A DNA stretch of 64,000 bases, from the NCBI GenBank assembly GCA_018241505.1, contig JAFEDS010000010.1, positions 186,001 through 250,000 of the forward strand. Direction: 5' to 3'. This document shows, in pieces, positions 18,782 to 28,041 of the stretch. Each line of letters starts with the position of its first letter. The stretch's first letter is position 1. The notes under the pieces are model-generated. The model saw only the letters and a list, made by a program, of their open reading frames with translations, was not told where the DNA came from and ran no database searches. A program made the position numbers and the translations under genes. Origin of the DNA: Pseudomonadota bacterium. Lineage in GTDB: Bacteria; Pseudomonadota; Gammaproteobacteria; Steroidobacterales; Steroidobacteraceae.

Positions 18782-19528
18782 ATGGACAAGTTGCTGTATG
18801 TGGCGATGTCGGGCGCGAAGGAAACTCTGCGCGCCCAGGCCGCCAACAACCACAACCTCGCCAATTCGAGTACCACCGGGTTCAAGGCCGATCTCAGCGC
18901 TTTTCAGAGCCGCGCCGTCACGGGCCCCGGCTACGCGTCGCGCGTCTATGCCACCGACAGCACAGTGGGTTGGGATCATGGCGTCGGCGCCATCGAGCAG
19001 ACTGGCAATCCTCTCGACCTGGCCATTCACGGGGATGGCTTCATTGCCGTGCAGGATGTGACGGGCAACGAAGCCTACACGCGCGCTGGCGATCTGCACG
19101 TGGATCCCACCGGTCAGTTGCTGACAGCGACCGGCTTACCGGTGATGGGTGACAACGGACCGATCAGCGTCCCGCCGCATAGCTCAATCAGCGTCGGCGG
19201 CGACGGAACGGTCTCGATCGTGCCGCTCGGACAAACGCCCAACACCATTTCGACGGTGGCGCGGGTCAAGTTGGTCAATCCGGCGCTGGACTCGATCCAG
19301 CGCGGCAATGACGGTCTGTTCCGTGCGACCAGCGGTCAGCCGCTCGAGGCGGATGCCGCGGTCAAGGTGGATTCCGGCTCCCTGGAATCCAGTAACGTCA
19401 ATCTGGCCAGTTGCATGGTCAACATGATTGAGCTCTCGCGCCATTACGACATGCAGGTCAAGGCGCTCCACACAGCGGAAGAAGACGGGCAGGCCTCGTC
19501 CAAGCTCCTGCAATCTTCCGGCGCCTGA
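18782..19528 (+). CDS. flgF: Flagellar distal rod protein FlgF
   Basis: A 248-residue distal rod protein. It begins MDKLLYVAMSGAKETLRAQAANNHNLANSST (given here only to residue 31 in outline), the standard FlgF start, and ends with the rod-type C-terminal helix LASCMVNMIELSRHYDMQ. It sits between flgE and flgG with 19 and 22 bp gaps. Confidence 0.95.
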   Translation: MDKLLYVAMSGAKETLRAQAANNHNLANSSTTGFKADLSAFQSRAVTGPGYASRVYATDSTVGWDHGVGAIEQTGNPLDLAIHGDGFIAVQDVTGNEAYTRAGDLHVDPTGQLLTATGLPVMGDNGPISVPPHSSISVGGDGTVSIVPLGQTPNTISTVARVKLVNPALDSIQRGNDGLFRATSGQPLEADAAVKVDSGSLESSNVNLASCMVNMIELSRHYDMQVKALHTAEEDGQASSKLLQSSGA

Positions 19529-19550
19529 ACCTTAGAAGAAGGGTAACTCA

Positions 19551-20336
19551 ATGGAACCAGCACTCTGGGCCGCTAAAACCGGACTCGACGCTCAACAGAC
19601 ACAGATGACGGTCACGGCCAACAACCTGGCCAACGTCGCCACCAACGGCTTCAAACGCAGCCGCGCGGTCTTCAACGATCTGCTGTACCAGAACGTCAAC
19701 CAGGTCGGCGCTTCAACGTCGCAGACGACCTACGCTCCCACCGGCTTGCAGCTCGGAACGGGTACCCGCGTCGTGGCGACCGAGAGAAGCTACATTCAGG
19801 GTAGCCTCGACAACACCGGCAACGCGCTCGATCTCGCGATTCAAGGCCGCGGATTCTTCCAGGTGCTGCAACCGGACGGCACCCTGGCCTACACCCGCGA
19901 TGGCAACTTCCAGACCAATGCGCAGGGCCAACTCGTCACCGCCGCCGGTTACCAGGTGCAGCCGGGAATCACGATTCCTACGGGTGCGCAGAGCATCACC
20001 ATCGGCACCGACGGCACGGTCAGTGTGCAGCTCGCCGGCAGTTCATCGCCCACCCAGGTTGGAACGCTGCAGCTCGCCGACTTCATCAACCCGGCCGGAC
20101 TGCAGACCGTCGGAGGAAACCTCCTGGTTGAGTCCGCCGCCAGCGGCACCCCGACGACCGGTAATCCCGGCCTCACCGGCATGGGCACCCTCGTCCAGGG
20201 ATCGGTTGAGGCGTCCAACGTCAATGTCGTGCAAGAGATGGTGGACATGATCTCAACTCAGCGCGCGTATGAAATGAATTCCAAGGCCATCCAGACCACC
20301 GACCAGATGCTGCAGTTCACCGCCGAGAACATGTAA
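19551..20336 (+). CDS. flgG: Flagellar distal rod protein FlgG
   Basis: FlgG forms the distal rod. The 261-residue protein shows the family start ([20 protein letters not shown]), the block [18 protein letters not shown], and the C-terminal [26 protein letters not shown] precedes the ATG. flgH follows 3 bp later. No unusual features. Confidence 0.97.
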   Translation: MEPALWAAKTGLDAQQTQMTVTANNLANVATNGFKRSRAVFNDLLYQNVNQVGASTSQTTYAPTGLQLGTGTRVVATERSYIQGSLDNTGNALDLAIQGRGFFQVLQPDGTLAYTRDGNFQTNAQGQLVTAAGYQVQPGITIPTGAQSITIGTDGTVSVQLAGSSSPTQVGTLQLADFINPAGLQTVGGNLLVESAASGTPTTGNPGLTGMGTLVQGSVEASNVNVVQEMVDMISTQRAYEMNSKAIQTTDQMLQFTAENM

Positions 20337-20339
20337 GCC

Positions 20340-21029
20340 ATGCGAAAAGTCTATTTCTCATACAGTCTCGTCCTGATCGGTTTGCTGGTGCTCGCAGCGC
20401 TCGGCGGCTGCGCGATGACGCCCAAGCCGCCGAAGCCGGATGATCAGCTCAGTTGGGCGCTGCAGCCCGAGCCGCCCCCAACCAACGGCTCCATCTACCA
20501 GGTCGGCCGCGATGTGGCGTTGTTCGAGAACCCGGTGGCGCGCCATATCGGCGATACCGTCACCATCACTCTGAACGAGTCCACGGCTGCCAAGAAAAGT
20601 GCGACCACCAACACCGCAAAGTCGACCAACCAGGCCTTGCCGGGAATTTCAGTGCTGGGCAAGGCCGTCACCATCAAGGGCAATCCGATTACGAGCGCCA
20701 GCATCGATGACTCGTCCAAGTTTGCAGGCACGGGCGACAGCGCCCAGAGCAACAGTCTGACGGGATTCATCACCTGCACCGTGACACGGGTACTGCCGAA
20801 CGGAAACCTGTACATCCGGGGCGAGAAGTGGATCGGCATCAACCAGGGTTCCGAGTACGTGCGACTCTCGGGTGTGATACGTCCCATCGACATTGCGCCT
20901 GACAACAGTGTCCCGTCGCTCAAGGTCGGGGCCGCGAATATCTCCTACGGTGGCAAGGGCGCCCTCGCCGACGCAAACAATCAAGGCTGGCTGTCTCGCT
21001 TCTTCAACTCACCCTGGACTCCGTTCTGA
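20340..21029 (+). CDS. flgH: Flagellar L-ring lipoprotein FlgH
   Basis: FlgH forms the L-ring in the outer membrane. The 229-residue protein has a lipoprotein signal peptide with lipobox LGGC (Cys24), then a mature part with the family pattern [23 protein letters not shown] (outline) and RITPESR-like SGVIRPIDI block. It is translationally coupled to flgI by the overlap TGATG at 21027-21031. Confidence 0.96.
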   Translation: MRKVYFSYSLVLIGLLVLAALGGCAMTPKPPKPDDQLSWALQPEPPPTNGSIYQVGRDVALFENPVARHIGDTVTITLNESTAAKKSATTNTAKSTNQALPGISVLGKAVTIKGNPITSASIDDSSKFAGTGDSAQSNSLTGFITCTVTRVLPNGNLYIRGEKWIGINQGSEYVRLSGVIRPIDIAPDNSVPSLKVGAANISYGGKGALADANNQGWLSRFFNSPWTPF

Positions 21030-22153
21030 TGCGCTCGTTGTATTCCACTTTGACCGCCCTCGCTCTGTTCATGGCCGTACTGGCCGGACAGAGCACACCG
21101 GCCCATGCCGAGCGCATCAAGGACATCGCCACCGTCAATGGGGTTCGCAAGAACCAGCTCGTCGGTTATGGCCTGGTCGTGGGCCTCGACGGCACCGGCG
21201 ACCAGACCACCCAGGCGCCCTTCACCATCCAGAGCATTACCAACATGCTCGCGAAGTTCGGCATCACCATTCCGGCGAATGCCAACCCGCAGCTCAAGAA
21301 CGTAGCCGCGGTGACTGTGACGGCCGATCTGCCGCCTTTCACCAAGCCCGGCCAGACGATCGACGTGACGGTCGCATCCATCGGTAACGCCGCCAGCTTG
21401 CGCGGCGGCAATCTGTTGATGACCCCTCTGCGGGGTGTTGACGGGCAAGTCTATGCGTTCGCTCAAGGCAACGTCCTGGTCAGCGGCTTCGGCATTCAGG
21501 GCAAGGACGGCTCCAAGATCTCACTCAACGTTCCCAGCAGCGGCCGGGTACCGAATGGTGCGAATGTGGAACGTGAAGTGCCGCTGAAGTTTGCGAGCGA
21601 TCCGCATCTCATCCTGAATTTGAATACCCCGGACTTCACAACCGCCGCCCGCGTCGCCGCCAGCATCAACAAGACATTGGGTGCCGGTACTGCCGATGCC
21701 ATGGACGCGGTGTCGATCCAGGTAGCGGCGCCCGTCGATGCAGACCAGCGCATTTCCTATCTCGCGACACTAGAGGCGCTGGAGGTCGATCCCGGTGATG
21801 CGCCGGCGCGCGTTATCGTCAACTCACGGACCGGCACGGTGGTTATCAGCTCGCACGTAAGAGTCACCTCTGCGGCGGTGGCCCACGGTTCGATCTCGGT
21901 GACCATCACCGAGCGGCAAGACGTCAGTCAACCCAACTCCTTTACGAACGGAACGACGGCCACGGTCACTCCCAAGAGCACTATCGATGTGCAACAGGGT
22001 GATGCGCGCATGTTCCTGTTCAAGGCCGGAGTAAACCTGGATGAGATCGTCCGCGCCGTGAACCAGGTGGGCGCGGGTCCCAGCGATCTCGTCGCGATTC
22101 TCGAGGCCTTGAAACAAGCCGGTGCGCTGCGCGCCGAGCTGATTGTGATCTGA
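21029..22153 (+). CDS. flgI: Flagellar P-ring protein FlgI
   Basis: FlgI forms the periplasmic P-ring. The 374-residue protein has a signal peptide ending AHA at about residue 27 and then [31 protein letters not shown] (outline), the hallmark start of mature FlgI. The end [31 protein letters not shown] (outline) is also typical. Its chaperone FlgA is encoded divergently at 15043-15747. Start overlaps the flgH stop by 1 bp. Confidence 0.97.
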   Translation: MRSLYSTLTALALFMAVLAGQSTPAHAERIKDIATVNGVRKNQLVGYGLVVGLDGTGDQTTQAPFTIQSITNMLAKFGITIPANANPQLKNVAAVTVTADLPPFTKPGQTIDVTVASIGNAASLRGGNLLMTPLRGVDGQVYAFAQGNVLVSGFGIQGKDGSKISLNVPSSGRVPNGANVEREVPLKFASDPHLILNLNTPDFTTAARVAASINKTLGAGTADAMDAVSIQVAAPVDADQRISYLATLEALEVDPGDAPARVIVNSRTGTVVISSHVRVTSAAVAHGSISVTITERQDVSQPNSFTNGTTATVTPKSTIDVQQGDARMFLFKAGVNLDEIVRAVNQVGAGPSDLVAILEALKQAGALRAELIVI

Positions 22154-22165
22154 TCGAAGCGGCCC

Positions 22166-23212
22166 ATGAGCTCGGACATTCTCAAAACGCAGGCGCCTGC
22201 TTTTACCGACATCGCCGGTCTGAGCAAGTTGAAGCGGGCGGCCGGTGCGAACGATCCGCAGGCCATCCGCACCGTTGCCGAGCAGTTCGAGGCCATGTTC
22301 ACGCGCATGATGTTGAAGAGCATGCGCGATGCCGTGGGCAAGGACCCGATGTTCGGCAGCGACCAGCAGGAGATGTACCAGGGCATGGCCGACGACGAGC
22401 TGTCGGTGCAACTCGCCAAGGGCAAGGGCCTGGGACTCGCCGACATGTTGGTGCGGCAACTACAGAAAATGGGCGTCAAAGGTGCCCATGAGGCTGCAGG
22501 CGCCGACGCGAAAGCCGACTCGGCGGGCACCTCCGGTACCGCCGGCGGCTTGCCTATCGCCACGACCGGCTCCCGCGGGTACGCCATCGGCGCGACCGGT
22601 CCCCGCGCATACGCCATCGGGCCTGCTGGCTCAGCCGCGAAGGCCGCCGCTGCGTACCGCGCGACTCAACAGGCAGCGCCGACGCCGACCACCTCGGCCA
22701 CTTCGGATGCTACCAAGAGCCACTTCATCCAGGACCTGTGGCCACAAGCACAGGACGCCGGCACCCTGCTTGGCGTCGATCCACGCCACCTCATCGCCCA
22801 GGCCGCCCTGGAAACCAACTGGGGACAAAGCCTTCCGCAGGATGCGTCCGGCCGCTCAAGCAACAATTTGTTCGGAATGAAGGCATCCAGCGATTGGACC
22901 GGTGGCACCGTGACCAACGGCACCCAGGAATTTGCGAACGGCGTTGCGTCCAACACGACCGCGCAGTTCAAAGCGTACGCCACGCCAACACAAAGCTTCC
23001 AGGATTATGTCGCGCTGTTGCGCAATAACCATCGCTACTCCGCGGCGCTCAATACGGGTAGCGACGTTCACGCGTTCGCGACGGCGCTACAGCGCGGCGG
23101 TTACGCGACGGATCCTGATTATGCAAACAAGATTGCCGCGGTGGCGAACACCGTCGGCAATCTCAAGTTATCGAGCACCCTGCCGATACCCGCAAATGCC
23201 GGAACGCTATAG
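22166..23212 (+). CDS. flgJ: Bifunctional rod-cap / peptidoglycan hydrolase FlgJ
   Basis: FlgJ caps the growing rod and opens peptidoglycan for it. The 348-residue protein has an N-terminal rod-binding part (about 30-105, AEQFEAMFTRMMLKSMRDA) and a C-terminal glucosaminidase domain (about 185-345) with the catalytic glutamate E216 in AALETNWGQS and SSNNLFGMKA. Between them is a Gly/Ala linker containing an imperfect repeat of the pattern TGxRxYAIG (residues 134-152). It lies 12 bp after flgI. Confidence 0.95.
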   Translation: MSSDILKTQAPAFTDIAGLSKLKRAAGANDPQAIRTVAEQFEAMFTRMMLKSMRDAVGKDPMFGSDQQEMYQGMADDELSVQLAKGKGLGLADMLVRQLQKMGVKGAHEAAGADAKADSAGTSGTAGGLPIATTGSRGYAIGATGPRAYAIGPAGSAAKAAAAYRATQQAAPTPTTSATSDATKSHFIQDLWPQAQDAGTLLGVDPRHLIAQAALETNWGQSLPQDASGRSSNNLFGMKASSDWTGGTVTNGTQEFANGVASNTTAQFKAYATPTQSFQDYVALLRNNHRYSAALNTGSDVHAFATALQRGGYATDPDYANKIAAVANTVGNLKLSSTLPIPANAGTL

Positions 23213-23222
23213 AGGCTGACGG

Positions 23223-25130
23223 ATGAGTGATCTATTTTCAACCAGCGTGTCCGGACTGCTCGCGTTTCAACGCGCGCTGGACGTAACGAGCAACAACATC
23301 TCCAACGTTGCGACGCCCGGCTACAGCGTCGAGAACCCCAATTTCACCGAGAGGCCCGGACAGGCCTATTCCTCGGGTTATATTGGAAGCGGCACGTCCA
23401 TTGAAAGCGTGACGCGTGCCTATGACGAGTTGCTGGCCGGCCAGGTGCGCTCATCCCAGAGCAGCTACTCGAGCTTCAACACGTACGCGACCCAGGCCGC
23501 TCAGATCGACAATATGTTGAGCGACCCGAAGACCGGCCTCACCGCCAGTCTGCAGACGTTCGTGAACGCCTATCAGACGGTCGCCAACTCGCCGTCCACC
23601 ACGGCGCAACGCCAGGCGCTGCTGAGCCAGGCCAACGCGCTGGCGCAGCAGATGCAGAACTACGACGCGCAGGTGCAGAGCTATGCTGCCGGCGCGGAGG
23701 GCCAGATCAACGCCGCGGTCACGCAGATCAATACCCTGACGTCGGGAATCGCGAAGCTCAATCAACAGATTGCCGCGGGACTGGCCTCGACCGGCCAGAC
23801 GCCAAACCAGTTGATGGACCAACGCGACCAGATGATCGACCAGTTGAGTCAGTACATCTCGGTCAATACCGCGACCCAGGCCGACGGGTCCATGAACATT
23901 TATGTGGGCAGCGGCCAGCCCCTGGTCATCGGCGCCACCTCGCAGGCGCTCCAAGCGACTCCGAACCAGTACAACGCCGCCGAGAACCAGATTTCACTCG
24001 TCGGCGGTGGCGGCCTGACAACCGATATCACCTCCACCATCAACGGCGGTCAGTTGGGCGGGCTCCTGGCATTCCGTACTCAGGTCCTGCACCCCGCCGA
24101 GAACACCCTCGGGCAATTCAGCGTGGGGCTTGCCACACTGACCAACCAGGCGCAGGCGGCCGGCCTCGATCTGACCGGCGCCGCCGGTCAGCCCATGTTC
24201 GCGGTGGGACCGGTGATTTCCACCAGTTCCTCGGTGAACACAGGCACGGCGAGTGTCACCACGACTCGCACGAACCTGAACGCCCTGACAACTGACAATT
24301 ACATCCTGCGTCAAAGTGGCGGCGCTTGGTCGCTGACCAATGAGACCACCGGTCAAACCGTGCCCATGAGCGGTCTGGGCACCGTGGCCAGCCCATTCCA
24401 GGCGGACGGTTTGTCCATAGTCGTGTCGGGAGCCGCTGCCAACAACGACAGCTTCGAGATCCGGCCCAACGCCGGAGCCTCCGCCGGCATGAAAGTCCTC
24501 CTGACGAGCCCGGCGCAGATTGCGGTAGCGTCCTCGATACAGACCACCGGGGCCCCCGCCAACACCGGCACCGGCAAGGTCAGCTCGAGTGTCGTCAGCG
24601 ATCCCAGCATCTGGGTACCGGGCGCCTACAAGATTTCCTTCACGAGCGCGAATACCTATCAGGTGACCGACAGCACCAACGCGGTCGTGGGAAGCGGAAC
24701 TTACACGAGCGGCACACCGATCACCTTCAACGGCGCCTCGGTTACCATCACCGGCACCCCGGCCAACGGCGATACGTTCAATGTCGGCGCCGCCGGCGCT
24801 ACGAACGTAGGCGACAACAGCAATGCGTTCGCCCTGATCGACGCGCTGAATGCCAAGAAACTAAACGGCGGCACGACCTCGCTCAGCAGCGTCGCGAACA
24901 ATCTGGTGAGCCAGGTTGGCGTACAGACTCAGCAGGCGCAGGCCAATGCATCCGCCCAGAAGGCCGTCAACGCCTCAGCTACGGATACCCGTAACAACCT
25001 CTCCGGTGTCAACCTGGATGAGGAAGCCGCCAAGATGGTGCAGTACCAGCAGGCCTACTCCGCCTGCGCACAGCTCATCCAGACGTCCAACACCATGTTC
25101 AACTCCCTGCTCTCTGCAATTCACGGTTAA
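23223..25130 (+). CDS. flgK: Hook-filament junction protein FlgK (HAP1)
   Basis: FlgK is the first junction protein between hook and filament. The 635-residue protein has the family start (SVSGLLAFQRALDVTSNNIS), coiled-coil rich D1 segments, and the C-terminal GVNLDEEAAKMVQYQQAYSA. Residues about 440-525 hold a beta-rich module (TGTGKVSS to GDTFNVGA) that is clearly related to a module in the following flgL. GAGG precedes the ATG; flgL follows 2 bp later. Confidence 0.95.
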   Translation: MSDLFSTSVSGLLAFQRALDVTSNNISNVATPGYSVENPNFTERPGQAYSSGYIGSGTSIESVTRAYDELLAGQVRSSQSSYSSFNTYATQAAQIDNMLSDPKTGLTASLQTFVNAYQTVANSPSTTAQRQALLSQANALAQQMQNYDAQVQSYAAGAEGQINAAVTQINTLTSGIAKLNQQIAAGLASTGQTPNQLMDQRDQMIDQLSQYISVNTATQADGSMNIYVGSGQPLVIGATSQALQATPNQYNAAENQISLVGGGGLTTDITSTINGGQLGGLLAFRTQVLHPAENTLGQFSVGLATLTNQAQAAGLDLTGAAGQPMFAVGPVISTSSSVNTGTASVTTTRTNLNALTTDNYILRQSGGAWSLTNETTGQTVPMSGLGTVASPFQADGLSIVVSGAAANNDSFEIRPNAGASAGMKVLLTSPAQIAVASSIQTTGAPANTGTGKVSSSVVSDPSIWVPGAYKISFTSANTYQVTDSTNAVVGSGTYTSGTPITFNGASVTITGTPANGDTFNVGAAGATNVGDNSNAFALIDALNAKKLNGGTTSLSSVANNLVSQVGVQTQQAQANASAQKAVNASATDTRNNLSGVNLDEEAAKMVQYQQAYSACAQLIQTSNTMFNSLLSAIHG

Positions 25131-25132
25131 TC

Positions 25133-26323
25133 ATGAGAATAGCCACCATCACGTTCCAGCAGAACGCCACCTCGCAGATGAATAATCTGCAGGCTGACCT
25201 CTCCAGGACGCAGAACGATCTGGCCACCGGCACGCGCCTGCACAGCGCGGCGGATGATCCGGCGGCGATGTCCCAGGTAAACACCTTGAATGTGCAGATG
25301 TCTGCCTCGCAGCAGTACGTCACGAACGGCAACTACGCGACCTCGACACTGCAGCTCGAAGAGCAGGCGATGTCCGATGCCACCAATACCCTGCAGAGCG
25401 CCCGCGATCTCGCTGTTCAGGCCAACAATCCGGCGCTGTCGCAGGCTCAGCGGTCCGACATTGCCGCCCAGCTCGCGGCCCAATTGCAGGACCTGGTCAG
25501 CATCGGCAACCGCGTGGATGGCAGCGGCAACCAGTTGTTCTCCGGAACGGCCAGCAGCACAGTGCCGTTCGCCACGAACGGAACTTCGGTTACCTACAAC
25601 GGATCGAGCCAGGTCAGCCAGATCCAGGTTGGCCCTAACCAGCGGCTTTCCGCGGGCGATACGGGCGCGTCCGTGTTCATGAACATTCCGGCAGGCAACG
25701 GCACCTTCACAACGAGCGGTGCCACGGCCAACACGGGTACAGGCTCCATTGGAGTCGGTACGGTCACGAACGCCACCGCATGGGTTCCCGACACCTACAC
25801 CATCGCGTTCACCAGCCCAACCGCCTACACCGTCACCAACAGCACCGGCACGGTCGTAGCGAGCAGCACCTCCTTCAAGGACGGCGATACCATCTCCTTT
25901 AATGGGGTGCAGATCCCGATGACGGGAACGCCGGCGGCGGGTGACACGTTTACGGTCGCCCAGGCGGGAACGGCCAGTGCCTTCAGCACCCTGCAGTCCC
26001 TGGTGACCACGCTCAACGACCCCACTTTGAGCAATGCGCAGATCTCGAGCAAGATCGGCGGTGCTCTGCAGCAGATCGACAATGCGATCTCCAATATGAG
26101 CAATGTGTCCGCCTCGGTGGGCGCACGTCTCAATTCGATAACTTCGTCACAAGGGGCGGCGCAGGCCCTGCAGACGAACCTGACGACCGCCGTCTCCCAG
26201 CTTTCGGACACCGACTACGCCGCGGCCATCACCAAGCTCAACACCGAAGAGATCAGTTTGCAGGCCGCGCAGTCCTCCTACGCCTCGATTTCCAAGCTCT
26301 CGCTGTTCAACTTCCTGCACTAG
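25133..26323 (+). CDS. flgL: Hook-filament junction protein FlgL (HAP3)
   Basis: FlgL is the second junction protein. The 396-residue protein has flagellin-like ends (the N-terminal LQADLSRTQNDLATG and C-terminal DTDYAAAITKLNTEEISLQA) and an inserted beta-rich module at about residues 188-280, homologous to one in FlgK. It is the last gene of the hook operon. A 6-bp inverted repeat (26344-26359) and the flagellin promoter follow. Confidence 0.94.
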   Translation: MRIATITFQQNATSQMNNLQADLSRTQNDLATGTRLHSAADDPAAMSQVNTLNVQMSASQQYVTNGNYATSTLQLEEQAMSDATNTLQSARDLAVQANNPALSQAQRSDIAAQLAAQLQDLVSIGNRVDGSGNQLFSGTASSTVPFATNGTSVTYNGSSQVSQIQVGPNQRLSAGDTGASVFMNIPAGNGTFTTSGATANTGTGSIGVGTVTNATAWVPDTYTIAFTSPTAYTVTNSTGTVVASSTSFKDGDTISFNGVQIPMTGTPAAGDTFTVAQAGTASAFSTLQSLVTTLNDPTLSNAQISSKIGGALQQIDNAISNMSNVSASVGARLNSITSSQGAAQALQTNLTTAVSQLSDTDYAAAITKLNTEEISLQAAQSSYASISKLSLFNFLH

Positions 26324-26359
26324 TGTGACGCAGTCGTGATTTTCGGCAAGGTTTTGCCG
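26324..26359 (+). promoter_or_regulatory. Shared upstream motif and inverted repeat ahead of flagellin gene 1
   Basis: The 11-mer TGTGACGCAGT (26324-26334) starts right after the flgL stop and recurs ahead of flagellin gene 2 (27904-27914), each 30-31 bp before the -35 box. A perfect inverted repeat CGGCAA-GGTT-TTGCCG (26344-26359) lies between it and the promoter; it could also be the end of the hook operon transcript. The matched placement suggests a regulator site; the protein is unknown. Confidence 0.5.
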
Positions 26360-26364
26360 CCGGC

Positions 26365-26391
26365 TAAAGTTTGCCGCACCCCGGTCGATAA
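26365..26391 (+). promoter_or_regulatory. Sigma-28 promoter of flagellin gene 1
   Basis: TAAA (26365-26368), 15-nt spacer, GTCGATAA (26384-26391): 11 of 12 matches to TAAA-N15-GCCGATAA with exact spacing. It lies 67 bp ahead of the flagellin ATG, leaving a leader of about 60 nt. Confidence 0.85.
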
Positions 26392-26458
26392 ACCTGACAG
26401 ACGACAGCGCGACGGACATGTGTCCGGCGCCTGACCGAAAACTCAGGAGTCATTGACC

Positions 26459-27808
26459 ATGTCACTAGTTCTTAATACCAACCTTTCTTCACTCGTTGCG
26501 CAGAACAGCCTGACCTCGTCGGGCGCCAAGCTCGCTTCCTCGTTGCAGCAGTTGTCATCGGGCCTGCGGATCAACACCGCGGCCGACGACGCCGCCGGCT
26601 ACGCGATCAGCCAGAGCATGACCTCGCAGATCAACGGCATCAACCAGGCTGCGCGTAACGCCAACGACGGCGTGTCGCTGGCCCAGACGGCCTCGGGCGC
26701 CTTGCAGGAAGTCGTGAACGACCTGCAGACGATGCGCGACCTCGCGGTCCAGTCTTTGAACGCCACCAACAGCGCCACTGACCGCGCCGACCTCGACGCG
26801 CAGTTCCAGCAGTTGAAGTCGGACATCGACAGCGTTGCCACGCAGACGCAGTTCAACGGCGTCAACCTGCTCGATGGCACCTTCCAGGGCGCCAGCTTCC
26901 AGGTCGGTGCAAACTCGGGTCAGACGATCACGGTTGCGTCGATCGGCAGCTCGAAGAGCAGCAATATCGGCCAGTATTACAGCAGCAAGCTCTCTGTTGC
27001 AGGCACGGTGACCACCGCTGGCGGCACTGGAATCGCCACGGTTGCCGGCACGGCCGGTACCTACAACGCCACGAACCTGGCCGGCACCGCCGACCTCGGC
27101 ACCGCTGTGAACGGCGCTTCCGTCAAGCTGACTGTGTCGGTCGACGGTACCAGCTACAGCACTTCCGCGGTCTCGCTGACGGGCACGCAGGCCACTGACC
27201 TGAAGAGCCTGGCCGCGGCCATCAACCAGGCCATCAGCCCGGTTAACGGTTTGACTGCCACTGTGAACGCTGCTGGCACGGGCATCACCATCAACGGCAC
27301 GGCGACTTCTGGCACTGGCCACGTTGTCAACACGACGGTTGCTAGCGCGACCGACGCTGCCGGCAATGCTGTGACGCTGACCACCGCTCAGCAGGGCACC
27401 GTCACGACGGACCTCGGTATCGACAGCTCGGATATGGTCGGCTACTACAACGCCGGCGGTACGGTCTCGACGAGCTCGACCGCCGCGTCCCTGAGCGGCT
27501 CCGACGTGAAGTCGGTCGACAACTCGAACCTGGTGCTGATCTCGATCGACAACGCTCTGCAGCAGCTCGCGACCTCCAGCGCGCAGTTGGGTGCGTATCA
27601 GAACCGGTTCCAGGCCGCGATCACGGGCTTGACCACGAACGCGACCAACCTGACGAGCGCTCGGTCACAGATTCAGGACACGGACTACGCTGCGACCACC
27701 TCGCAGTTGTCGAAGGCCCAGATATTGCAGCAGGCTTCTACGGCGATGGTGTCGCAAGCGAACACGATCCCGCAGAACATTCTGACCCTGTTACAGAAAC
27801 TGCCGTAA
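26459..27808 (+). CDS. fliC: Flagellin (copy 1)
   Basis: Filament subunit of 449 residues. The N-terminal D0/D1 (SLVLNTNLSSLVAQNSL, then LSSGLRINTAADDAAGYAI) and C-terminal D1/D0 (DTDYAATTSQLSKAQILQQ) regions are conserved; the middle, Thr/Ala/Gly-rich part is exposed. The ATG at 26459 is chosen, with AGGAG 9 nt ahead, over the TTG at 26453. A second gene of equal length follows at 28042. Residue agreement between them is very high, and a stretch of DNA is nearly identical. Confidence 0.96.
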   Translation: MSLVLNTNLSSLVAQNSLTSSGAKLASSLQQLSSGLRINTAADDAAGYAISQSMTSQINGINQAARNANDGVSLAQTASGALQEVVNDLQTMRDLAVQSLNATNSATDRADLDAQFQQLKSDIDSVATQTQFNGVNLLDGTFQGASFQVGANSGQTITVASIGSSKSSNIGQYYSSKLSVAGTVTTAGGTGIATVAGTAGTYNATNLAGTADLGTAVNGASVKLTVSVDGTSYSTSAVSLTGTQATDLKSLAAAINQAISPVNGLTATVNAAGTGITINGTATSGTGHVVNTTVASATDAAGNAVTLTTAQQGTVTTDLGIDSSDMVGYYNAGGTVSTSSTAASLSGSDVKSVDNSNLVLISIDNALQQLATSSAQLGAYQNRFQAAITGLTTNATNLTSARSQIQDTDYAATTSQLSKAQILQQASTAMVSQANTIPQNILTLLQKLP

Positions 27809-27844
27809 TAGATGCAAGATAGGTTACCGAGACAGAACGACCTC

Positions 27845-27883
27845 CAGGGCGGGCGCCGCAAAGCGCCCGCCCTGCGGTTTTTT
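27845..27883 (+). terminator. Rho-independent terminator of flagellin gene 1
   Basis: A perfect 12-bp stem (27845-27856 with 27863-27874, arm CAGGGCGGGCGC), 6-nt loop CGCAAA, and a run of six T (27878-27883). It isolates flagellin gene 1 from the one downstream. Confidence 0.95.
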
Positions 27884-27903
27884 CGGCCGCGGATCGTCTG
27901 CAC

Positions 27904-27929
27904 TGTGACGCAGTGCCGGGTTTACCCGG
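27904..27929 (+). promoter_or_regulatory. Shared upstream motif and inverted repeat ahead of flagellin gene 2
   Basis: TGTGACGCAGT (27904-27914) is identical to 26324-26334 and lies 31 bp before the -35 box. It is followed by the inverted repeat CCGGGT-TT-ACCCGG (27916-27929). The two upstream regions otherwise differ in sequence, so the match is selective. Confidence 0.5.
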
Positions 27930-27945
27930 GCCGCAGCGTGATTCT

Positions 27946-27972
27946 TCAAGTTTCGCGATGCGGCTCCGATAA
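27946..27972 (+). promoter_or_regulatory. Sigma-28 promoter of flagellin gene 2
   Basis: TCAA (27946-27949), 15-nt spacer, TCCGATAA (27965-27972): 10 of 12 consensus positions with exact spacing. It is weaker on paper than the promoter of copy 1, mainly in the -35 box. Confidence 0.75.
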
Positions 27973-28041
27973 CTTAACCAAGACGACAATGCGACGGGAT
28001 TTTGACAGTCGCAGTGCCGAAAAACTCAGGAGCCCTCGACC

